NCBI GenBank assembly: GCA_946499505.1
Contig: CAMMSL010000003.1
Location: 1-64,000 of the forward strand
DNA: 64,000 bases
Origin: an uncultured Lachnoclostridium sp.
GTDB taxonomy: Bacteria > Bacillota > Clostridia > Lachnospirales > Lachnospiraceae
Direction: 5' to 3'
Below the pieces are notes generated by a model that ran no database searches, was not told the DNA's origin, and saw only the letters and a program-made list of their open reading frames with translations. The number at the start of each line of letters is the position of its first letter. The first letter of the stretch is position 1. Made by a program: the position numbers and the translations under genes. This document shows, piece by piece, positions 35,961-43,179 of the stretch.

Positions 35961-36218
35961 AACGCTGCTCTCCTGATTCTAAGTTTTGCCTAATTCTCTT
36001 CCACAGTCGCCGTTATCAATCTTCCTCTGCCCGCAGATTGTGCATCAGGTCAGACGTATTTGTTTGCTTTTCCTGTTTTTCCAATTCTGAGCCGGAGCGA
36101 TAAAAGCTCATACAAACTGGCAGAAGCCGGAACATAATTTCCAATAGCCGCGTCATATAAAGGATAACTAAATCATCCTTTAAAAGAACTGCAGCAAAAG
36201 ATCAATAACTAAATCTTG

Positions 36219-36235
36219 CCGGGAACCGTTCCCGG
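36219..36235. repeat. small perfect palindrome
   Basis: CCGGGAA and TTCCCGG surround CCG. It is a compact GC hairpin just before long hairpin 36244-36376. Confidence 0.6.
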
Positions 36236-36243
36236 TTATGGAG

Positions 36244-36376
36244 ATTTCTGGTTCCGCTTGTTCGCCTTATATCTGCAGAGAACATCCCGTGTCAAGCCTG
36301 CGAAGCACCTGCTTACAGGCAAGGGCTTGACACGGGCTGTTCCTGCAGATGAATATTAATCAAGCGGACCAGAAAT
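36244..36376. repeat. long imperfect hairpin 3 (about 133 bp)
   Basis: ATTTCTGGTTCCGCTTG (36244-36260) pairs with CAAGCGGACCAGAAAT (36361-36376). ATCTGCAG (36271-36278) pairs with CTGCAGAT (36343-36350). CCCGTGTCAAGCC (36286-36298) pairs perfectly with GGCTTGACACGGG (36324-36336). The arms meet near 36300-36322. Confidence 0.8.
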
Positions 36377-36505
36377 TAATGCGGCTCGAATTTGAACCGA
36401 CAGGTCAAACAAATCCCAAATCGGCCGAAATAATGAGATCATAGTCGGGGAAGCCGCTTCTTCTACCCGTTTGCATGAGAATTTTCGGAATGGGAAAGAA
36501 AGCAG

Positions 36506-36634
36506 CCGGGAGGCAGGTATTGCGTACGCACCGTTGGAGCAGCGTCGGCACTTAGAGCGCGTCTTTTGCGCTCTTATGTACCGTTACGCTGCGACCGAAT
36601 GAAAATGTGTGCGTTAGCAATACCTGCCTCCCGG
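36506..36634. repeat. long imperfect hairpin 4 (about 129 bp)
   Basis: CCGGGAGGCAGGTATTGC (36506-36523) pairs with GCAATACCTGCCTCCCGG (36617-36634). Inner stems GCAGCGT/ACGCTGC (36539-36545, 36586-36592) and AGAGCGC/GCGCTCT (36554-36560, 36568-36574) nest inside it. The element ends 32 bases before the stop of the minus-strand AraC gene. Confidence 0.8.
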
Positions 36635-36665
36635 CGGATACTTTGTCAGGCCGAAAAATCGAAAT

Positions 36666-37517
36666 TTATTTCATAATCTGATTCTTATTTCTCCATTCTC
36701 TCGGAGATATTCCAAAGACATTTTTGAATGCTCTTGAAAAGTGCAGCTGATTGGGATAGCCTACAGCATTTCCGATATCACTGATGGAAAGAGTGGTCAG
36801 TTTTAACAGTTCGGCAGCTTTTGTCATACGGTAATTGAGCAGGAACTGCTGCGGCGATTTCCCTACGGTATCTTTGAAGATCCTGCCGAAGTAGGTGCGG
36901 TTCAATCCGCAGAATGCCGCGATCCCTTCTACGGTAATATCATTCTGAAAGTTCTGCTCGATATAGTTTAATGCCTCTTTGATATAGAAGTCGCGAACTT
37001 TGCCGCTGGTCGATACATGAGTGGATGCGGCAGAACGGGCAAGAAAATCCGCAAAGAGGTACAGATGACCGATCAGGTGGAATGAAGAGGCGTTCCCGTG
37101 TTCTGCTATATAGACCATTTCATTTACCATGTTCTCCCGCAGATCTTTGTGGGATGCATGATAGACCGGATGGTCGGGAGACAGCCCGGCAGTCTCTATG
37201 ATCTCTCTGACACGCATTCCGTCAAATTCCAGCCATGTATATTCCCATGGAAGTTTTTCATCGGCAATATAGGTTGTGATCTGCCGGGGAAAGATCATAA
37301 AGCCCTGACCTGTGTGAATCTGATATTCATGGGATTGACCTTTGGAATCAGCGGCGATCAGTTTCCCGGTGCCGGATAAAACATAATGAAAAAGATAATG
37401 ATTTCTTGTGGCAGGACCGAAAGAATGAGCTGGCGGACACTGTTCTCGTCCAAACTGGTACAGGCAGAGATCAACATAATTTTCACTTGGAAATACAGTA
37501 AATACAGAATCGCTCAT
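36666..37517 (-). CDS. AraC-family regulator of the alpha-galactoside locus (MsmR/RafR-like)
   Basis: The 283-residue regulator has an N-terminal arm and cupin-like ligand domain (about 15-130, FHYVLSGTGKLI, GFMIFPRQITTYIAD). The C-terminal double helix-turn-helix (about 180-280) contains VEGIAAFCGLNRTYFGRIFK and ISDIGNAVGYPNQLHFSRAF and ends GISPREWR. It is divergent from the msmE-like gene, as are MsmR and RafR regulators of raffinose/melibiose operons, which activate in response to alpha-galactosides. A nested dyad at 37613-37653 is the likely binding region. GGGAGA precedes the ATG. Confidence 0.9.
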   Translation of the reverse strand: MSDSVFTVFPSENYVDLCLYQFGREQCPPAHSFGPATRNHYLFHYVLSGTGKLIAADSKGQSHEYQIHTGQGFMIFPRQITTYIADEKLPWEYTWLEFDGMRVREIIETAGLSPDHPVYHASHKDLRENMVNEMVYIAEHGNASSFHLIGHLYLFADFLARSAASTHVSTSGKVRDFYIKEALNYIEQNFQNDITVEGIAAFCGLNRTYFGRIFKDTVGKSPQQFLLNYRMTKAAELLKLTTLSISDIGNAVGYPNQLHFSRAFKNVFGISPREWRNKNQIMK

Positions 37518-37612
37518 ATGGAGTTCTCCCTTCTGCTATTTTAAAGCACACTTTCTTTGTCACTTTAAATAATTTTCCGCTTTTAGAAAGATTATAAACT
37601 AAAACATTCCAA

Positions 37613-37653
37613 AATGCGACCCGACTTATCAAAAATAACATATAAGTCGCATT
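37613..37653. promoter_or_regulatory. nested dyad upstream of the msmE-like gene, probable AraC-type activator site
   Basis: CGACTTAT (37622-37629) and ATAAGTCG (37642-37649) form a perfect 8-bp dyad. AATGCGAC (37613-37620) and GTCGCATT (37646-37653) form a second one that shares the right arm. It lies about 50-90 bases upstream of the -10 element, a usual place for AraC-family activators. Confidence 0.6.
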
Positions 37654-37700
37654 GTGGTATAAAACACGGGAAATTCGGATATTTTAGAAAATTTTTATAA

Positions 37701-37709
37701 TGTTATAAT
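37701..37709 (+). promoter_or_regulatory. extended -10 promoter of the alpha-galactoside operon
   Basis: TGTTATAAT is an extended -10 element. The -35 position (about 37681-37686) is AT-rich and far from consensus, consistent with a need for activation. Confidence 0.6.
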
Positions 37710-37753
37710 ATTTTCATAAGCGGAAAAGCTAAAAGGAAGGAGCTGAAACAACT

Positions 37754-39037
37754 ATGAAAAAGAAAAAAGCGATCAGTGCGGTACTTGCAGCGTCCATGCT
37801 TGCAGCAGTGATTCTTCCGGGATGCGGTTCGGACGAGAACAGCGGAGTGACGGAGATCGAGATCCTGCAGTACAAGCCGGAGGCGGCGACGTACTTCGAT
37901 CAGGTGGAAGAGCAGTTTAACGCAACTCACGATGACATCCATCTGACCATCAGTTCTCCGAACGATGCGAGCACGATCATGAGAACGAGGTTCGTCCGTG
38001 ACGATTATCCGGACATCATCGGAATAGGAGGAGATATTAACTACTCTTACTATGTTGATGCGGATATTCTTGCAGATGTATCTGATTATCCGGGGCTGGC
38101 GGATGTAAAGCAGTCATATCTGGATATTCTGGAGAACCTTGAGATTACTCCGAAAGATGGTGTGTTTGGTGTGCCTTATGTGGCAAATGCAGCAGGTATC
38201 CTGTACAACAAGGATATGTTTGAAGAACACGGCTGGCAGATCCCGGAATCCTGGGATGAACTGATCGATCTGTGCGAAGAGATCAAGTCAGAAGGAATCC
38301 TGCCGTTCTATTTCGGATTCCGTGATACATGGACCTGTCTGGCACCTTGGAACTCTCTTGCGGTAGACCTTGCGCCGGCAGATACATGTAAGAAGGTCAA
38401 TGCAGGCGAGACGACATTTACGGATAATTACAGAGAGGTAGCTGAGAAGTGTCTTGAGCTGGTAAGCTACGGACCGGATGATCCGGTTGCTTATGGATAT
38501 AATGATGCCTGTACGGCGTTTGCAAACGGCGAGTCTGCAATGTATCCGATCGGAAGTTATGCGGTACCGCAGATTCTTTCCGTAAACCCGGACATGAACA
38601 TCGATTCGTTCGTAACACCTGGTAATGATGATCCGGAGAAAAATACATTGAACTCAGGCGTAGACCTTATGTTTGCTGTTACCGCTGCGTGCGAACACAA
38701 GGAAGAAGCCTATGAAGTGCTCGATTTCCTGATGGAAGATGAAAATATCCAGGCATACATTGATGATCAGAATGCCGTTCCGTGTAAGGAAGGCGATTTC
38801 GATCTTGCTCCGATGCTTGACGGTATGCAATCCTACATTGAGTCCGGAAATATGACGGACTATCAGGATCACTACTATCCGTCAGAGATGGCAGTCGATG
38901 CGCAGATTCAGACCTTGATCATCAATAAGGATGTGGATGCATTCCTGGCCAAGTTTGATAAAGACTGGCAGAGATATAACAGAGATATTATCCGTGAAGT
39001 TCAGGAATATAACGAAGAACACGGAACTTCCGATTAG
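37754..39037 (+). CDS. extracellular sugar-binding lipoprotein (MsmE/RafE-like)
   Basis: The 427-residue ABC substrate-binding lipoprotein has lipobox ILPGC with the lipidated cysteine at 24. A family-1 extracellular binding fold follows, with an early YKPEAATYFDQVEEQFNA, GILYNKDMFEEHGWQIPESWDELI and the hinge-region EEAYEVLDFLMED. It delivers oligosaccharides to the two permeases that follow. With a GH36 alpha-galactosidase in the operon, raffinose, melibiose or stachyose are likely ligands (context inference). AAGGAAGGAG precedes the ATG. Confidence 0.93.
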   Translation: MKKKKAISAVLAASMLAAVILPGCGSDENSGVTEIEILQYKPEAATYFDQVEEQFNATHDDIHLTISSPNDASTIMRTRFVRDDYPDIIGIGGDINYSYYVDADILADVSDYPGLADVKQSYLDILENLEITPKDGVFGVPYVANAAGILYNKDMFEEHGWQIPESWDELIDLCEEIKSEGILPFYFGFRDTWTCLAPWNSLAVDLAPADTCKKVNAGETTFTDNYREVAEKCLELVSYGPDDPVAYGYNDACTAFANGESAMYPIGSYAVPQILSVNPDMNIDSFVTPGNDDPEKNTLNSGVDLMFAVTAACEHKEEAYEVLDFLMEDENIQAYIDDQNAVPCKEGDFDLAPMLDGMQSYIESGNMTDYQDHYYPSEMAVDAQIQTLIINKDVDAFLAKFDKDWQRYNRDIIREVQEYNEEHGTSD

Positions 39038-39056
39038 GAAAGGAGCGGGGTAGATT

Positions 39057-39929
39057 ATGAAAAAAGTAAATGACAGCAAGCGGACTTATATGCTGATCAC
39101 AATACCGATCCTGGCACTGTTTGTCTGCTTCAATACAGTACCGCTGATCCGCGGTGTGGTCTACAGTTTTACGAACTTTAAAGGTTTTGGTACATATGAT
39201 TTTGTCGGATTCAGAAACTATATGGATCTGTTTACAGACCCAAGAATCGGCGGATCATACCTGTTCACGATTAAACTGGCTATTGTTGCGACGATCCTGA
39301 CGAATGTGATCAGTCTGATCCTTGCCCTTGGCCTGAACAGCAAGATTAAAGGAAAGACATTCTTAAGAGCAGCTTACTTCGTTCCGAATGTACTTGGAGC
39401 ACTGGTTGTAGGTTATATCTTCCAGTATTTCTTTACATATATCCTTCCGGGACTTGGAGAGGTTCTTGGAATCGACGCTCTGAGCGGAAGTATGCTGTCG
39501 AACAGCAAGACGGCATGGATCGCGATCGTGATCGTGTGTGCTTGGCAGTCCATCGCCATGAATACGATCATCTACATCTCAGGTCTTCAGACAGTGCCGG
39601 AAGATGTATATGAAGCAGGCGATCTGGATGGAGCTACAGGATGGAAGAAGTTCAGATATCTTACATTCCCTCTGATCATTCCTTTCTTTACGATCAACAT
39701 GGTTCTGTGCGTTAAGAACTTCCTGATGGTGTTCGATCAGATCATGGCTATGACAAAGGGCGGTCCGGAACAGAGTACAGAGTCAATCTCCTACCTGATC
39801 TATAACAATGGTCTGTCCGGCGGAAGCTTCGGATATCAGAGTGCGAACGCGGTTGTATTCTTCATCGTGATTGTTGCAATCTCTGTAGCGCAGATGTCTA
39901 TATCAAGTAAGAAGGAGGAACAGTTATAA
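39057..39929 (+). CDS. sugar ABC transporter permease (MsmF/RafF-like)
   Basis: The 290-residue MalF-type permease has six predicted helices. The binding-protein-dependent transport loop is the EAA-like YEAGDLDGATGWKKFRYLTFPLI region near residue 185. An N-terminal helix ITIPILALFVCFNTVPLI matches the family. It starts 19 bases after the lipoprotein gene, and its stop overlaps the next start by one base. Confidence 0.94.
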   Translation: MKKVNDSKRTYMLITIPILALFVCFNTVPLIRGVVYSFTNFKGFGTYDFVGFRNYMDLFTDPRIGGSYLFTIKLAIVATILTNVISLILALGLNSKIKGKTFLRAAYFVPNVLGALVVGYIFQYFFTYILPGLGEVLGIDALSGSMLSNSKTAWIAIVIVCAWQSIAMNTIIYISGLQTVPEDVYEAGDLDGATGWKKFRYLTFPLIIPFFTINMVLCVKNFLMVFDQIMAMTKGGPEQSTESISYLIYNNGLSGGSFGYQSANAVVFFIVIVAISVAQMSISSKKEEQL

Positions 39930-40771
39930 TGTATGAGAAAATGAAAGCAAGAGTAAACTGGCCCATTACGATCCTTCTGTTTATCGGTCTTATCACAGTG
40001 GCATTTCCGCTGTATATGACTATTGTAATTGCATTTAAGCAGCCTACAGAGATGACGAACAGCATCTCCGGGATCCTGTCCCTGCCTGCACACTGGAGCT
40101 TAAGCAACTTTGCACAGGCTATGGAGCTGACCGATTTCTGGCGCTCCCTCGGGAACAGCCTTCTTGTAACGATCAGCACTGTAGTGCTCTGCCTGCTCCT
40201 TCATTCTCTTATGGGATATGCAGTGGGAAGAAACAAAGCGCACAGTAAGATTTATAACCTGATTTATCTTTTCATTGTAAGCGGTATGTTTGTGCCGTTT
40301 GCAATCCTGATGATGCCCCTGGCAAAACAGACTGCAGAGATGCACCTTGATAATTGGGCTGGCGTTATTATCCTTTATGTGGTATTCTATATGCCGATGA
40401 ACTTACTTCTCTATACAGGATACCTTGTAAACATCCCGATCGCGCTTGAAGAAGCGGCGAGAGTGGACGGAGCAAGCACATGGCGTACTTTCTGGAAGAT
40501 CATCTTCCCGATCATGAAGCCAATGCACGCAACAGTAGCAGTAATCACGGCTCTGGCTGTATGGAATGACGTTATGACTCCGTTGATCATTATGTCAGGA
40601 AAAGGACAGAACACACTGCCGCTGGCACAGCTGACGTTCCAGACACAGTTCGGTACGAACTATAATCTGGCGTTCGCATCTTATTTGCTGGCGTTGATTC
40701 CGATCATCATATTCTACGTGATCTGCCAGAAACAGATCATCAACGGTGTGGTAAACGGTGCTGTGAAATAA
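39929..40771 (+). CDS. sugar ABC transporter permease (MsmG/RafG-like)
   Basis: The 280-residue MalG-type permease has six predicted helices and the EAA loop EEAARVDGASTWRTFWKIIFPI near 172-193, which contacts the ATPase. It overlaps the previous gene by one base (TAATG), indicating coupled translation. No ATPase gene is present in the operon, so the importer must use a shared MsmK/UgpC-type ATPase encoded elsewhere, as known for several Gram-positive sugar importers. A strong terminator follows. Confidence 0.94.
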   Translation: MYEKMKARVNWPITILLFIGLITVAFPLYMTIVIAFKQPTEMTNSISGILSLPAHWSLSNFAQAMELTDFWRSLGNSLLVTISTVVLCLLLHSLMGYAVGRNKAHSKIYNLIYLFIVSGMFVPFAILMMPLAKQTAEMHLDNWAGVIILYVVFYMPMNLLLYTGYLVNIPIALEEAARVDGASTWRTFWKIIFPIMKPMHATVAVITALAVWNDVMTPLIIMSGKGQNTLPLAQLTFQTQFGTNYNLAFASYLLALIPIIIFYVICQKQIINGVVNGAVK

Positions 40772-40803
40772 GTGAGCCCCGATGCGCATCCGCGCGTCTT
40801 ACC

Positions 40804-40847
40804 GGGCGGGTGTTATGTGCGTGAAGTACATTCACCCGCCCTTTTTT
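40804..40847 (+). terminator. strong terminator after the transporter genes
   Basis: GGGCGGGTG (40804-40812) and CACCCGCCC (40833-40841) are perfectly complementary, followed by TTTTTT. Read-through or a separate promoter is needed for the alpha-galactosidase gene. Confidence 0.92.
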
Positions 40848-40925
40848 GTGCGATACGCCCGGCAGGCGGCTGCCGTGCTTGCACGAGCAGACATATGTCC
40901 GGCAGGCGTCCGCATGCCTTTCCAA
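40848..40925 (+). repeat. dispersed intergenic repeat, copy C
   Basis: Its first 46 bases match copy A (21081-21126) at 39 positions without gaps. It begins exactly at the end of the terminator T-run, as copy A does, and ends about 40 bases before the alpha-galactosidase ribosome site. Confidence 0.75.
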
Positions 40926-40976
40926 TGAAGTAAGGACACATTTTAGTTAATATTCACAGATTAGGAGAGACAGATT

Positions 40977-43160
40977 ATGAGCATAATTTATGATGAGGCG
41001 CAGAAGACAATTACTCTTCATACCAGAAACACAACTTATCAGATGCAGGTAGACAAATACGGATTTCTGCTGCACCTGTATTATGGAAAAACAGCAGAGG
41101 GATGCATGGATTATCTTCTGACATATTATGACAGAGGATTTTCAGGCAATCCGTATGACGCAGGAAATGACAAGACTTATTCTATGGACTCACTGCCGCA
41201 GGAATTCCCTTCACTGGGGACAGGGGATTACCGCACTCCGGCATGCATTATTAAAAATACGGACCGTACCTACTGCAGTGATTTCCGATATGAAAGTCAC
41301 AGCATACGTGATGGGAAATATGCTCTGGAAGGACTTCCGGCAGTGTATGCGGATGATGATGAAGCTCAGACCCTTGAGGTGGTTCTGGAGGACCGCGTGA
41401 CCGGCGTACAGGCAGTGCTGCTTTACGGTGTGCTTCCGGAATATGATATTATTACCCGCAGTGTTAAGATTGTAAATGGAAGCAATGGACATATTTCTGT
41501 GAAGAAGCTTGCTCCGGCATGTTTGGATATGGTGGGCGGACAGTATGATTTTATTACTTTCTACGGGCGTCATGCCATGGAGAGAAATATGCAGAGAATG
41601 CCTGTCGGACATGGGGTGCAGAAGATCGGCAGCCTTAGGGGCTCATCCAGCCATCAGTACAATCCGGCTGTTATTATGGCGGAACATGAGACAACCGAAG
41701 ATGCGGGAAGCTGTTATGCAATGGCATTTGTCTACAGCGGCGGTTTCCAGAGCGAGGCCGGTCAGGATCAGTATTATCAGACAAGACTTCTTATGGGACT
41801 CTCTGAGGAGCAGTTTGCATATCCGCTGAAGGCAGGAGAAGAATTCCAGTCACCGGAGGTTATTATGAGTTATTCTTCTGAAGGGCTTGCGAAACTGTCC
41901 CAGAATCTTCACGGCTGTATCCGCACGCATCTTTGCAGAGGAAAATATAAGGAGGTTGTAAGACCGATCCTGTTAAACAGCTGGGAGGCATCCTATTTTG
42001 ATTTCACAGGCGAGTCTCTTCTGAAGCTGGCTTCTGAGGCGGCCAAACTGGGAATCGAGATGTTTGTAATGGATGACGGCTGGTTTGGAAAACGTGACAG
42101 CGAGCTGCGCGGGCTGGGAGACTGGAAGGTCAATGAAGAAAAACTTGGCTGCACATTGGGCGAACTGATCGAAAAGATTAATGGAATGGGATTGAAATTC
42201 GGTATCTGGATCGAACCGGAGATGGTGAATGAGGACAGTGATCTCTACCGTGAGCATCCGGACTGGGCATTCGTTATACCGGGACGCCGTCCGAATCGTT
42301 CCAGACATCAGCTTGTCCTTGATTTTTCCAGAAAAGAAGTAGTAGATTATATTTATGATCAGATTTGCTCTGTACTAGATCAGGGAAATGTGGAATATAT
42401 CAAATGGGATATGAACCGGAGTATTGCAGACGTGTATTCTGCAACGGCGGACAGTCAGGGACGGGTGCTGCACGATTATGTGCTGGGACTCTATGATTTC
42501 CTTGAACGTCTGGTGAACCGGTATCCGAATATTCTGATTGAAGGATGCAGCGGCGGTGGCGGACGATTTGACGCCGGTATGCTGTACTACACGCCGCAGA
42601 TCTGGTGCAGTGACAATACAGATCCGATCGACAGACTGGAGATCCAGTATGGAACATCGTTTATTTATCCGACTTCCTGTGTGGGCTCCCATGTATCGGC
42701 TTCGCCGAACCATCAGACAGAGAGGGTGACACCGATGAAGACACGGGGGACAGTAGCCCTCGCCGGTACATTCGGATATGAACTGAACCTGAATGAATTG
42801 AGCGAGGAAGAAAAAGCAGAGATCCGTCGTCAGATTGCAGAGTATAAAGAATATGCCGCACTGGTTCAGCGGGGACTCTACTATCGTCTTACAAATCCTC
42901 AGACAGATAATCAGGGAGCATGGGAGTTTGTATCGGAAGATCAGAGAGAAGCGCTGGTTCAGGTAGTAGGTATTAAGAAGCACGCAAATATGACGGTAGA
43001 TTATATAAAAGTGAAAGGCCTGAAAGAAAATACAATGTACCGCGAGACAACGACAGGTAAACTGTACAACAGTACAGCCCTGCGCGAAGCAGGCGTGCCG
43101 AAGCCGGTGCTTCACGGAGAATATCAGGCATATCAGTGGCATTTCGTACAGGCAGATTAA
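40977..43160 (+). CDS. alpha-galactosidase, GH36 family
   Basis: The 727-residue enzyme removes terminal alpha-1,6-galactose from melibiose, raffinose and stachyose. After the N-terminal beta-sandwich (about 1-320), the TIM barrel begins at NSWEASYFDFTGE and contains VMDDGWFGKRD. The nucleophile is D478 in YIKWDMNRS and the acid/base lies in SDNTD (545-549). Length and motifs fit the roughly 730-residue Gram-positive GH36 subgroup that forms tetramers. There is no signal peptide, so it acts on imported sugars. It stands between the transporter genes and the GH13 gene (19-base gap). Ribosome site AGGAGAG. Confidence 0.95.
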   Translation: MSIIYDEAQKTITLHTRNTTYQMQVDKYGFLLHLYYGKTAEGCMDYLLTYYDRGFSGNPYDAGNDKTYSMDSLPQEFPSLGTGDYRTPACIIKNTDRTYCSDFRYESHSIRDGKYALEGLPAVYADDDEAQTLEVVLEDRVTGVQAVLLYGVLPEYDIITRSVKIVNGSNGHISVKKLAPACLDMVGGQYDFITFYGRHAMERNMQRMPVGHGVQKIGSLRGSSSHQYNPAVIMAEHETTEDAGSCYAMAFVYSGGFQSEAGQDQYYQTRLLMGLSEEQFAYPLKAGEEFQSPEVIMSYSSEGLAKLSQNLHGCIRTHLCRGKYKEVVRPILLNSWEASYFDFTGESLLKLASEAAKLGIEMFVMDDGWFGKRDSELRGLGDWKVNEEKLGCTLGELIEKINGMGLKFGIWIEPEMVNEDSDLYREHPDWAFVIPGRRPNRSRHQLVLDFSRKEVVDYIYDQICSVLDQGNVEYIKWDMNRSIADVYSATADSQGRVLHDYVLGLYDFLERLVNRYPNILIEGCSGGGGRFDAGMLYYTPQIWCSDNTDPIDRLEIQYGTSFIYPTSCVGSHVSASPNHQTERVTPMKTRGTVALAGTFGYELNLNELSEEEKAEIRRQIAEYKEYAALVQRGLYYRLTNPQTDNQGAWEFVSEDQREALVQVVGIKKHANMTVDYIKVKGLKENTMYRETTTGKLYNSTALREAGVPKPVLHGEYQAYQWHFVQAD

Positions 43161-43179
43161 GATACGGGGGACAGAAATC

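Larger units (their letters stand above)
35749..36665. other. 917-bp non-coding stretch rich in hairpins
   Basis: There is no open frame of note on either strand. The stretch holds a strong hairpin (35909-35960), a small one near 36159-36181, a GC palindrome (36219-36235) and two long imperfect hairpins (36244-36376, 36506-36634). Near-identical AATAACTAAATC-type words recur near 36164 and 36205. It lies between the converging fructokinase and AraC genes. Confidence 0.7.
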
